Source: Hortaea werneckii
Taxonomy: Eukaryota; Ascomycota; Dothideomycetes; Mycosphaerellales; Teratosphaeriaceae
Assembly: GCA_037044905.1 (NCBI GenBank)
Contig: JBAOKB010000096.1
Location: 46,237-110,236, forward strand
Length of the DNA stretch: 64,000 nucleotides
Direction of reading: 5' to 3'
Both the position numbers and the translations under genes were made by a program. Below are positions 54,561 through 64,000 of this stretch, piece after piece (the stretch's first letter is position 1; the number at the start of each line of letters is the position of its first letter). The notes beneath the pieces were generated by a model. The model worked only from the letters and a program-made list of their open reading frames with translations, made no database searches and was not told the DNA's origin.

Positions 54561-55253
54561 GTTGCTTTGAGAGCTGGCAGAACGTTTGTATCCCAGGTGT
54601 GTGCCGGAGGATCTAAGCTGAACAACAGGCCGTCGCGAGACTTTACAAGGCAGTTGTGTGGTGTAAGGTATGCGCTTGTACTTCAGCAAATGCTGGGACT
54701 TGGGAAGCAGCCGCGAATTCATTTGGAGTCATCACAGGAGGGGCATTGGAAGTCATTTTCAAAACGCCACAGACTAACGCCACAGCCCACCTTCCAAAGT
54801 TCAGGGCAAGTGTGGCCCATGCTTTTACCAATATCAAACACAGTGCGCGTATCACTAAGACGATTAACACCTTATTTGTTTGTAACCTAGAGCCACATAA
54901 CATTATTACTACGGCGATCTGTCTGTCTACTTGCTTGCGCTTAGGCAGCCATCTATTAATGTCATGCAGAGGGTAGCCTCGTTGTAGCCTTTCAATTGCT
55001 GCTGGCATGACTCCTACCTCACCTTTATGATGATTTGCGCTGTGAACAACGTGGACGCCTAAGCCATATCAACTGGTTCAATCGCCTTATCGTACTTAAT
55101 GCTTGCCTGCATGCGCACATGATAGAATGTCACACCTTACTTGATGGAGCGGTCATTGCAAAAGAGATATTCATAATGCATTTCCCGTCAACTATTTGCA
55201 TACAGTCTTGAATCCAGTCATCTTCAAGGACCAAGAGGTACGTACTGAGGCGA
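54561..55253. promoter_or_regulatory. Spacer PI31 3' end / arc1 promoter
   Basis: 693 bp between two minus-strand genes. Bases 54561-54722 are in frame with arc1 and may be coding in a long form. An ATG-initiated frame at 54643-55008 (minus, 121 aa, hydrophobic) overlaps this in another phase and is not supported by family resemblance. Confidence 0.45.
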
Positions 55254-56360
55254 TCATATAAAGTCGCCGCCACCGAATCCACCGAAGGGATTCGGGGGCC
55301 GTCCACCCATTCCTGCGCCTCTGGGAGGACCGCCCATGCCAGGTCCCACGGGATCATATCTACTGCCAGGCGGTGCCTGCGGGTCAAAGCCGCCACCTCC
55401 CCGACCTTGGCCTTGGAATAGCGGGTCGTCAAACGTCGGGTGCATACCACCTCCTCCCATACCTCCACCGAATCCAGGACCAACGCCGCCTCTTAGGGGA
55501 TCATTCGGGCCCAGACCTGGTGGATAGAGGTCTCTGTCGCCAATGCGCGGTCCTCCAATGCCGCCGGGAGGCATCATTCCACGTGGCGGACGCATCGTCT
55601 CAAACTCGTCCTCAAAACCTGGCATTGGTTCTGGCATGGGCCTACGTGGCTGTGCGAGTGGGTCGGCGAGAGGGGAAGGCCTGGCAGGCGGATCACGATC
55701 TTCTCGGAGAGGATCGTAGCCCGGTCTCTGTGGGTCTCTCTCTGCCGGATCGCGAGGTTGGCGTGACGTTGATGATGATTGCGGCTCCTGCGTTTCTTCG
55801 TAGCCCTCCTTCTGTAAGCTGGGTACCATTTTCTGAATGATTTTCAGTCGCATCATGCTCCCGAAATCGCTAAGCCGGCCTATGCTTATGAAAACATCAC
55901 CAATCTTTCGAGTGGCATCCTCCTTGCTTTCACCTTCCTGCAGGAGGGCGACAGGCAAATTGCCGGTTGATACGAACTCGTCCGCTTTGACATCAAAGCT
56001 GTATGTCCGGTCATCGCCCATTCCCATTCCCATGATGACCGCCTTGTTGCCCATGCTATTGATCTTGAGCAGATATTCCATGCTGCTCTGGCTATGTGCG
56101 TATCTGAACGCATAGCTGCCCTTTGTTGCGTTCCATTCAGCTGGCAACGGAGCCGGTTCTGTACGAGCAGGCTGCGCATCGATCTTGTGATCCTCGCCTA
56201 GGCCGATCAGGCGGAAGCCGACAGCAACCATGCTCGCATGTGCCGCGACGGCGATCGCATCGTAATTGTGCTTGAGCTGCGGTGAAGCTGAAGATGACAG
56301 GCTGGAGGAGATGATGTTGCTGAGGTTAGGCGCACCAAAGATGCTGCCTCCAGGCGACAT
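55254..56360 (-). CDS. fub1: Proteasome regulator PI31 / Fub1
   Basis: Single exon, 368 aa. The N-terminal FP (PI31) domain spans about 25-190 (NYDAIAVAAHASMVAVGFRL, PLPAEWNATKGSYAFRYAHS, YLLKINSMGNKAVIMGMG, RKIGDVFISIGRLSDFGSMM). From about 200 it is Pro/Gly/Arg/Asp-rich, with DPLREDRDPP and a Gly-rich end closing GGFGGGDFI. PI31/Fub1 binds the 20S proteasome and affects its activity or assembly; its disordered C-terminal part enters the chamber. The length and the FP plus Pro-rich layout match the family. ATG context is acagtcATGTCG. Confidence 0.9.
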   Translation of the reverse strand: MSPGGSIFGAPNLSNIISSSLSSSASPQLKHNYDAIAVAAHASMVAVGFRLIGLGEDHKIDAQPARTEPAPLPAEWNATKGSYAFRYAHSQSSMEYLLKINSMGNKAVIMGMGMGDDRTYSFDVKADEFVSTGNLPVALLQEGESKEDATRKIGDVFISIGRLSDFGSMMRLKIIQKMVPSLQKEGYEETQEPQSSSTSRQPRDPAERDPQRPGYDPLREDRDPPARPSPLADPLAQPRRPMPEPMPGFEDEFETMRPPRGMMPPGGIGGPRIGDRDLYPPGLGPNDPLRGGVGPGFGGGMGGGGMHPTFDDPLFQGQGRGGGGFDPQAPPGSRYDPVGPGMGGPPRGAGMGGRPPNPFGGFGGGDFI

Positions 56361-59300
56361 GACTGTGCTGTGTTGATCTTCCTCACTCCCGTGGTCCTGA
56401 TGATGTAGATATTCGTTGGCAGTTACAAATGTTCTGGCCGGAGAGGTGGCAAGTCTTGGAGTGCGAATGTGTAGCAGCGGCTATCTTGACGGTATGTTGG
56501 AGTACTTCTAATTGTGAGATGGCGATACACCTCATGTACTAATGTATGTATCGAAGCCCCTCCAGAGATGACGAAAGACTGGCGCCTGCTAGACGCGTTC
56601 GGCGCTAAAATTTAAGCGCGGGCGCGTGTGGAGAATATCAGCCGAAACAGCTGCCAGACTACCACTTCATCCACATTCTTCCTAGGGCCACAACCCTTCA
56701 CACTGCATGTCAGACGAATACACGACGGGTGGCAGATAGGATGGCGCCACCCGAGATCGACAGACGGAAATCCTCTGATCCCCTCGAAAGCTTAGCATCA
56801 ACGTTAGTGTCCGCACGCCCATTCCTAGGCTTACTGGGTTGAGCCCGTGGTTGCACGACTGCAGATACATTCACCCCAAAGGACTTGAATGCCAATCACT
56901 GCTCACTGCTCCTGAAATACAATGAATGGGGCAAAGTAATTGATGCCATTCTGCAAGATGAGTTCCAGCAGAGATTCCAGTTGTCTTAGCGGTCTCCCTG
57001 CTTACTAACGTCAGCCTTTGTGCTTTCGAAAACAGGAACAGCATTAATGTTCACCATCTAAGAGCTTTGGCTGGTTGGAAAAGTGACCTGCTGCTGATTT
57101 TAACCTCATCACAGCATCATGATGTCTTGTATTCGAGCTTCTCACATCGACGAGCGCGTATCAACTGACACTTTTGCTTGGAATGTGTAAGCTATTAGAA
57201 AAGGCTGACTTGAGCAAGCCTGGATTCTACTGGACAACTCTGAGCATTTCAAGTCACTTGACCAAGTCATCTTGGCCTCCACATCTTGTTACAAGGCGGT
57301 CTCCACCCAAGACTACCAGGTTGACTTACAGTGTTCCATCAATCCAACTTCAATCAGACCACACCCATGAACGACAAGATTCCGAGATGAATGACCAATC
57401 CGCACGAAAGGTAGCGAGCTGTCAATGGATGTACCATATAGCTCATCGTCTCTTAAAGCGACGAGCTTGGAACACAACAAGTTCGATACTCAACAGTCTG
57501 GGTTTGCTGCTTTCTGTAGAGGGAGCTTTCGCCCAAGCTGTGGAAGAGCTCAGCAACGTCGCAAAGCATATTGACCGTATTGAGCAGTCGTGCTTGTGAA
57601 CAATAGGTGTCCTATCTAGTCTGAAGCGACAGCCATTTAAGCAGAGCGGCTCGTTGGTCCTAATATCAATGTTGCCACGATAAGCCATCGGAGCCCTTCA
57701 ACATTCCACCTGACTGACCCTATGTTCCTCTTGTTTAAGGCGGTTACCATGGATATCGCCGTTTCCGATGGCTACGTTCCAATGGCGACGTGTTACACCA
57801 CGGCGCGAATCATCTCGGTGATCTCTCCAACGATTAACACTCTCATGCTAGGAAAGTGGTCTTATGTCGGAGATCAAATTGATTTACTCTAAACTCACTG
57901 GACAACTTCTCGGTCAATGCTAAATCCCGACTAGTGATTTCGATAGCATGCGACGAGAATCTTGCCAAGCCCCTTCAGCAAGGTCCAGCGTCGCTGAGGT
58001 CACCGAACTCGGACAGGAGCATGTCATGAAATCTTGCGCAAAACGGACTGCTCTCCGTAGCGCATGCCCAGGCCGGTGTCGTACTGAAGTCGTCCACCGC
58101 CTTGGGATTGTCATGGCGATACTAAAGCCCTTGAGAGCCAGATCTGAATTTTCAAAAACCCAAATTGCAATCGATTGACGTGAACGCACTTTACGCTGTG
58201 TCAAGGTAGCTACGTGCTGCCTACCGTAGCTTTGTTGGGGATTGCGTCGTCTGTTCCATTGCATTTGCGCTTCGCCTATTTTGTCAACCCAAATACATAC
58301 TACACTTGACGCCGAGCTTTCAAAAGCAATGGAAATGCCGTGAGTTCTCCCGGCAGAATCACAAGGACCCAACCAGTAAGTGGCTTTTTGTGACTTTTGT
58401 TGGTTCTCCACATATATGCAGCCAAACTTCAGCCGACGTACCGTTACTTGTCCCATAGAGAAGGGCTGAGAGACTGCAGACAAGATTGCTCGCGAAAGTA
58501 GAGCTCACCGGAGCTGTCAGTCGAACAAAGCTGTTGGAAATGCCTGTCTGACTGCCAGGGATTTTGACGCTGCTTAGATTGCTAAATCGCCTTTCGCATG
58601 TCACATGGAGGCGTTGGCGGCTAGAAGGGCCACCAAATCTAAAGCGGAAGGAAGTATTTCGCCAGGTCTAGCCGAGTCGCGACTGTCGATCACCCTCCGT
58701 CCACTTCACCTTGACCGGCGCCACAGCCGTTGTTTCGCGGCAGGGACCCGTTGAGCGCGATTGGCCAAGCAAACGCGTGTGCCCGTGCGGAAGCAGACTT
58801 CACAAATATCGCCTACGCCCCGTCGCTGTCTTCGAGCATGACGCAAGTGTAGAAGGCTGAGCGACCACAAGGCATGACTATGTTGGGTATACCAGCGGTA
58901 GGAGTAGACTGCAAGCCAGACGGGAAAATGTCGCATCGACGATATTGATTCGGCCCAACTTCGACTTGTCTGCATGCGTCACCTCCCCAGGCTCTCACGA
59001 CTCACGAAACGATCGCGGAAGGATTCAAACCATCGTCAGTATGCAGAGTATCGGGCAAATCTTGGAGCAGCTTGCCCCGCGCGAAGTTGCGCTACTAGCC
59101 GCGACAAGGCAGCCGTTGCTCACGCTACTGCGTGCAGAACTGCACGGACTCAATCAGAGCGCAGTTGGGACTGCTGGTCTTCAATCGCGTGCCATACTTC
59201 TGGTATCGAGGCACTCGATTTCGTAAATCAACGCACCCGTGCCGAGGGCAGGCCTCTTGAAGCTCGGGGTGACGGTCCTTCTCAAGCCTCATAGCTTGCT

Positions 59301-59736
59301 TTGCCATACTTTCCCATCACACCTGGCTAGCCAACAGCGCTATCGATGCAACACTCTCCAATTTGGATGTTGGACCAACATTGTGAGGTGGGCCAGCATT
59401 ATGCACGTGAATCGCTTCTACTCTTCTTGCGTGTGCCCCAGAGTCTCCACCTTCGGCAACCCTAGTAATCATTGTGGCAGCGTCCCGTAGCGTCCGCTTG
59501 CTCTGTGTGATTCTAAGGTGGATAATTAGTTGTTCAATGTTGGAAACGCCAACGACCGTGTTCTCTCTTCTCTCCACCCTTGCTTAACGGCCCAACTTCA
59601 GCAACTTTACGCGAACATTCAGGACTGGTCTCATTGATGATGTTGCTTTATATTACAGTGAGATGCTAAAAGGAATCGTCATCAGCTGTTTCTTGCAGCG
59701 CAAGTGCGACCTGAGCGCAGCAGGTTCAAGTCGACA
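56361..59736. other. Gene-poor 3.4-kb spacer PI31 / C2H2 factor
   Basis: It should hold the PI31 promoter on the left and the C2H2-factor promoter on the right. Two ATG frames are noted without support: 57183-57599 (plus, 138 aa) and 59041-59226 (plus, 61 aa, with an F-box-like helix QILEQLAPREVALLAATRQP). Neither has a convincing continuation. No RNA gene or transposon is recognised. Confidence 0.45.
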
Positions 59737-60942
59737 ATGAGTTACTATGCAAATGGCCACGAATCTATCAACAATGCGGTCGGAGAGGAAGATGAAAGCA
59801 TGCAACGCACGCGGCGACCGGTATCCTACAATCCTGTCCATGGCTTCGCACCAGTTGGTCCCTCAGGGCCTCCTCCAAATCACTTTCTATGGCCCAGTCA
59901 GCAGCAGGGGCTTGGCTTGGTGCAGATACCTCCAGCATCGCTCGAATATGTCCACGACGGGTCGATGAGCATGCCTGTAACGACAGACGTCGCGTCTGCG
60001 CCGCAACGTCACAACACTATGGTGCCCAATATGCACATCGATTCATGGAACGAAAGCTGCGATCCAATGTCGACCATCCTACCGAACTCCTTCTGGGACC
60101 CCATGCAATCTTTTCGCGCGTTTGAAACCACCCAATTCGACTCGTCGAACTTCCCTTCTTACAACATGGACAACCGCCAATTGGTCGCGTCTCCACCATA
60201 CGTTGCTCCTCAAAACGAAGCCAGAGAATCGACCGATCCCGTCGTGAAACTGGAAGAGCCGCAGACACCTCGTCCACAAGCTCTAAATGACGCGTCGCCG
60301 TTCGAAAAGCCGCCAGTCACGGATGATAATGAGATGGTTGACGAAAAACGCTCCTTTTCCATCGATTCGACAAGGGAAAACTCTCTCTCCGACTGTTCCT
60401 CCATCAGCTCAGGCTATTCAGACGCGAAACCCGCAGGAAACAACCACTCGTCACACAGTCACGCAGCATCTTGGACAGAGGAAGCCTATTCGGACGAGGA
60501 AAGGCGCAAACGAGGTTTTACCAAGCCTGAAAACGCGAGCTGTCAGTGTGACCAGTGTGGAAAGCTGTTCCAACGTAGCTACAATTTGAAGGCGCATCTG
60601 GAGACCCATGACCCCAATCGACCTCAACCTAACCCATGCCAGTATCCTGGATGCAACAAGCGTTTTGTGCGGCGCACCGATCTTGTTCGACACGAACAAA
60701 GTGTGCATCTGAAGATGCGAAACTTCATCTGTCCTCTGTGTAACTCCTCTTTCGCGCGCAAAGACACATTACGAAGGTACGCAGCTTCAAGGGGACTAAT
60801 TACGCGAAGGCTGGCTAACCGGTTTGCTCGTAGACATGTTGATGATGGATGTCCGCGACGACCAGAAGTTAGGAAGCGTTCTGGCAGGACATCGCAATCC
60901 TCCAATGCTTCCAGGGCGCGCCATCAAAGGGAATCGACGTAG
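59737..60942 (+). CDS. C2H2 zinc-finger transcription factor
   Basis: Exons are 59737-60776 and 60834-60942, with a 57-nt intron (382 aa); the start ATGAGTTAC has A at -3. Residues 1-265 are a low-complexity, Pro/Ser-rich, probably activating region with an acidic patch. Three fingers follow: CDQCGKLFQRSYNLKAHLETH, CQYPGCNKRFVRRTDLVRHEQSVH and CPLCNSSFARKDTLRRHVDDGC. The last is a C2HC type and is cut by the intron between Arg and His. The NPCQYPGC/RTDLVRHEQSVH style resembles ascomycete developmental and stress regulators, but no ortholog is named. The intron length is divisible by three and has no stop, so retention would add 19 residues inside finger 3 and break it. Confidence 0.85.
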   Translation: MSYYANGHESINNAVGEEDESMQRTRRPVSYNPVHGFAPVGPSGPPPNHFLWPSQQQGLGLVQIPPASLEYVHDGSMSMPVTTDVASAPQRHNTMVPNMHIDSWNESCDPMSTILPNSFWDPMQSFRAFETTQFDSSNFPSYNMDNRQLVASPPYVAPQNEARESTDPVVKLEEPQTPRPQALNDASPFEKPPVTDDNEMVDEKRSFSIDSTRENSLSDCSSISSGYSDAKPAGNNHSSHSHAASWTEEAYSDEERRKRGFTKPENASCQCDQCGKLFQRSYNLKAHLETHDPNRPQPNPCQYPGCNKRFVRRTDLVRHEQSVHLKMRNFICPLCNSSFARKDTLRRYAASRGLITRRLANRFARRHVDDGCPRRPEVRKRSGRTSQSSNASRARHQREST

Positions 60943-62723
60943 CGCAGGCGGCCGCGTTGCTTTCTTTCGTGTACGATTTCCAACAAAACTTCGATTGACT
61001 CAGGTCTGTCGTTTTCGATGATTATGGCGAAAGAGCAACGAGATCGATCGGCGACATTCTACGCGTCGAACAGACACGAAACGATCGAGGGGGCCTTATG
61101 ACAGAGGAGGGCAATGCCCAACGGAGTACGGTTTCTCTCCCGTGACCAGAAGATTATGCATTATGACGACTACAGGGGCTAAACCCTCGTTACGAAGAGT
61201 ACCCTTTTTCGCGGGGAGCGGGTGGAAGAGGGAGGACAGGGAAAGGCAATTTGCGCAAGCATGGCGTTGGCGGATATCTGCTTTCAGTACCAGGGAACTA
61301 AAGGGGTGCTCGTATAGAAAGACCCTCATACATTTCGCCCCGAGGGCATGATATTGCACAGGGTTCGCATCGTTTGGCCGGCGCGGCCGATTCCCAGGAA
61401 CTTAGTTGTCGCAAAAGAACAGGCGGCATCATCGAAAAAACGCAACCGGTAAAACGTAACCACGCTGTCGGTATCGGCATACTGAATAGCCATGTGACTA
61501 GGAAGGCTGCCAGCAGTAGTGAACACTAGCAACAACAGGGCCGAATCTGCCCCAGCGGAATCTAGTTGCGCTGTTTTATACGCGGCTTTCACTAACGTAC
61601 CTCCTACATTACCCTACCGAGCTTGTCAGCTTAAGCGAAAGCTATCTTGCACGTCGATGGAAGCTAATCTGTGCGGTCCCAGTCTGGAGTGTTTCCGGTG
61701 TCGATAAGCCCTTGATGCCGCTTGGTCCGTGTAGATTAATTAGCCGCCAGATTCCATGTCCACCAAAATTGTGATTGGGCTGCGGGCGAGGAAATGCGTG
61801 TAACGTTGCGAGGCACTGGCGCTAATGCACGTATTTCGGGAGCAAGCGACCCCTAGGTTTTGCACGAAAGACTATCGGGAAGGATGATGCGAACCCCGAA
61901 TTAAAATGATGCGCCAAAGCCACCAACGCCACGGGTGGAGACACCCAGTGGTGCGTCGTCGGGTCACGGGTCAGATAGTCCGGGAACAAACGGTGCATCT
62001 CTTGTGCCTTCCGTAAAGCGAAATGGGCGATTAGGTTGTCAACCGAAGGAAATTCGGTCGGAGCCGAAACACCTCGTGCCGCTGGCGTGCACCCTCAACA
62101 TTTGGCCAGGCGCTGCTTTGGCTGTTGCAACAACAACAAGTGGAGGATCGTTCAGTGGGCGCTTAATTGCTGCGAATTATTGTCGACACAAGCGCCGATT
62201 TTGCTGAGTGACAACCCGCTTCAATCATTATTTTCTCTTTTAATCGGCCACTAGACCGCTTGCTTCCGTCTGGAGCCTACGATGTTCGTCCCACCAGAGC
62301 TACTACCACCACATGGCTCGCCCGCTATTCGAAAACATATCTCGGCGAGCTCGGTTGGCGCGCACACGTAGGTGGTAGCTTCCGGCATGCGATCCCGGAA
62401 ACTCTATCCCCCCACATCCATCCGCTGTCGCTGTAAAGAAGTTTCAAAAGTGACGATGAAGAAGTGGAGGGAAAAGGAAGTTGGAATTTGTTCATTTGCG
62501 CCGCCGCAAGACCCTTGCTATTTGATCCTCCATTGCCGATCCCTCAAACGCTTATGCTGCTTTGACCACGCCTCGTGCTTATTCATACAGTATAAAAATG
62601 TCAGTAAACGCCATTGCCATGCTTTCGATGATTTCCATGCTTTCCGTGCTTGGTTTTGATCTGCAATTGCCTGCCAACGCCTCGCTAATTGATGCAATAC
62701 GAATGAAGTAGGCCTGAATAATC
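60943..62723. other. Convergent spacer C2H2 factor / SET protein
   Basis: 1.8 kb without a recognisable gene, repeat or RNA. Short frames on both strands lack family features. Confidence 0.5.
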
Positions 62724-64000
62724 TCAAGCCAGAGTTGGGAAGGCAGTGTCGTATTCCTTCCGCTTCCTCTCGGCCTCCTTTCTCGAACGGTCAGCCTCTT
62801 TCTGTTCCACACGCTCCTTAGCCTTCGACGCCGCCTCCAACTCCTTTTTCTTCATTTGCTGCTTCTTCTTAGTTGCTCGCTTCTTCTCCCTTTGCGCCTG
62901 GGACTTTGGCCCCTTCTGGCTCTTCTTGTGGTTGTATTTGCCACCTTTCCCAAGTGCAACTCCAGCCCGGGCGGCTGCCGACCGAACAGTTTCAACCCAG
63001 CAGGAGGATGCCACCCCGAGCTGTACAAGATCGTTAAGCTCTGTACCGAGGCAGTTACCCTCCACGTCGGCCTCGTTCTTGGCGTAAGCCATTGCCTTTT
63101 CGTACATGCTAATGTTCAGAGCCTGGGTGGATGCAGTACGGTATGCTTTCATGAGCTCGACGGTGAAAAGCCCTTCCTCGAGGAGAAGGTGGATGAAAGC
63201 TTCCGATTGGGCAAGAGCTTCAGCAGGCGAAGTTGGAACGAAAGTCATACCAAAGGCGCTGCGTTCCAGATATTGCTGCAAGCCCCAGGCCAGGTTGGCC
63301 ATCAGCTGACGACGACTTTCCGACGCACCAGAAGGATCCGAGCAAGCCGTGCAGGCGCACGTGAAGCCGTAGTTCGAGCGAAGCATCTCGACACGCTGGG
63401 ACCGGACGTAATAGCAGCCAGGTCCACCAAGATAGGTCGTGCAGAGCTCCTCGCCAGGCTGAATGTCTCGTACGGCATGAACAGTCTGCTTCTGGAGTGT
63501 TGGGTTAAAGGAGTGGTGAACGTTGGGGACGCACGAATGATTCAACCTCGATGCCTTTTCAAATACAGCAAGACCTTTGCCGGCGGCAAAGTTGTTCGCG
63601 GCGAAAATTCCCATGATTCTCACGTGGTCCGCCACAACAGCGTCACAGAGCTGGTCATCATCGAGTCGCTTGTCCTGGCGTTCGATAAGGTCAAACCGGC
63701 TAGCTTGCTCGAGGTCAATTAATTCGGGCTTGAAAAATTGCAACTCGTCGAAAGCAGCCTTCTGCGAGTCTTGGAGCCTTTCGTACGCGTTAATGGCACG
63801 ATGTAAGCCGTTCTCATCAATACGAAGAAGAGGCGACTCGCACAAGATGCGCGCACCGATAGGAATGTGCGCAGTCGCAAAAAGTCCATAACCACGATCT
63901 GCGGTTCTGCGCATCTCAAAAACATTCTCAATAGTCGGAGTCTGATTGCTTAAAGCAGGAGGGGCAAACGATTTGGCATGCGGATTGAGATGAGAATTGC
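62724..64000 (-). CDS. SET-domain (SMYD-like) lysine methyltransferase, 5' partial
   Basis: Minus-strand frame open from the right edge to TGA at 62724; about 424 residues are visible and the N-terminus lies outside the window. The SET domain begins RRTADRGYGLFATAHIPIGA. It continues with the insert, NHSCVPNVHHSF (the NHSC substrate/SAM motif), DIQPGEELCTTYLG (the conserved Tyr) and the Cys-rich post-SET piece YGFTCACTACSDPSG. A helical C-terminal region follows. The end is a very basic coiled coil (KSQKGPKSQAQREKKRATKK). SMYD-like enzymes methylate lysines of histones or other proteins. The target here is unknown, and the Lys-rich tail could bind nucleic acid or ribosomes. The ATG at 63914 lies inside the SET domain (ENVFEMRRTADRG), so it is not the true start. 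Confidence 0.88.
   Translation of the reverse strand, partial: NSHLNPHAKSFAPPALSNQTPTIENVFEMRRTADRGYGLFATAHIPIGARILCESPLLRIDENGLHRAINAYERLQDSQKAAFDELQFFKPELIDLEQASRFDLIERQDKRLDDDQLCDAVVADHVRIMGIFAANNFAAGKGLAVFEKASRLNHSCVPNVHHSFNPTLQKQTVHAVRDIQPGEELCTTYLGGPGCYYVRSQRVEMLRSNYGFTCACTACSDPSGASESRRQLMANLAWGLQQYLERSAFGMTFVPTSPAEALAQSEAFIHLLLEEGLFTVELMKAYRTASTQALNISMYEKAMAYAKNEADVEGNCLGTELNDLVQLGVASSCWVETVRSAAARAGVALGKGGKYNHKKSQKGPKSQAQREKKRATKKKQQMKKKELEAASKAKERVEQKEADRSRKEAERKRKEYDTAFPTLA

Noticed and set aside
54643..55008. Hydrophobic 121-aa ATG frame on the minus strand between PI31 and arc1
   Set aside because: It overlaps the arc1 presequence-like extension in another phase. No family resemblance, and hydrophobicity alone is weak evidence.
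57183..57599. 138-aa plus-strand frame
   Set aside because: Starts with ATG but has no motif, poor codon bias and no continuation by splicing that I could justify.
59006..59034. B-box-like GGTTTGAATCC on the minus strand (possible tRNA)
   Set aside because: The T stem has a mismatch and no acceptor or D arm can be found around it.
59041..59226. 61-aa frame with an F-box-like helix
   Set aside because: Too short and isolated; no exon downstream extends it.
1..64000. CRISPR arrays, insertion sequences, retroelements, RIP-type AT-rich blocks
   Set aside because: No spaced direct repeats, transposase or reverse-transcriptase motifs, long terminal repeats or strongly AT-biased stretches were seen.

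Overview
The window looks like nuclear DNA of a filamentous ascomycete (Pezizomycotina). Genes are mostly protein-coding and carry 0-3 short GT-AG introns (48 to about 300 nt). Among them are an XlnR-type Zn2Cys6 regulator, a filamentous-type Gid8, a TYW4 enzyme fused to a JmjC domain and a nuclear tRNA-Gln with an intron. A dothideomycete is my best guess from overall style, but the sequence alone does not prove it. No plasmid, phage, CRISPR or intact transposon was seen. All identifications come from reading motifs and family resemblance; no database search was run.

Left part (1-20.6 kb). The 3' end of a repeat-rich, probably GPI-anchored wall protein runs in from the left edge. It is followed by a Bqt4-like APSES protein of the nuclear membrane (minus), Rho GDP-dissociation inhibitor (plus), the autophagy PROPPIN Atg18 (minus), the wybutosine enzyme TYW4/Ppm2 with a C-terminal JmjC domain (plus) and the dual-specificity phosphatase Pps1 (plus). 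Spacers here are full of homopolymer C/T tracts. A strong inverted duplication sits at the ATG18 stop codon.

Middle (20.6-38 kb). Tma46/DFRP1 (minus) is divergent from the tiny OST4 gene (53 aa). A 1309-aa AT-hook/C2H2 nuclear protein (minus) shares a 348-bp divergent promoter with ribosomal protein RPL26 (plus). A gene-poor stretch of 7.0 kb follows, holding at most one doubtful three-exon small gene, and it leads into xlnR, whose upstream DNA has CreA-type sites and a short uORF.

Right part (38-64 kb). An RBR ubiquitin ligase and Gid8 (both minus) are followed by uridine kinase, a small cysteine-rich protein, tRNA-Gln(CUG) and MCM6. MCM6 is divergent from isopentenyl-diphosphate isomerase. 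Then come an unrecognised disordered protein, an Arc1-like tRNA-binding cofactor with a possible mitochondrial presequence, the proteasome regulator PI31/Fub1, a C2H2 transcription factor and, cut by the right edge, a SET-domain protein.

The genes are a housekeeping mix (translation, ubiquitin/proteasome, replication, autophagy, signalling) with two or three regulators. I see no cluster that forms one pathway, and no convincing new multi-gene system. The best leads are the ATG18 inverted duplication, the possible dual-targeted Arc1, the in-phase intron in the last zinc finger of the C2H2 factor, and the small genes hidden in apparently empty DNA.
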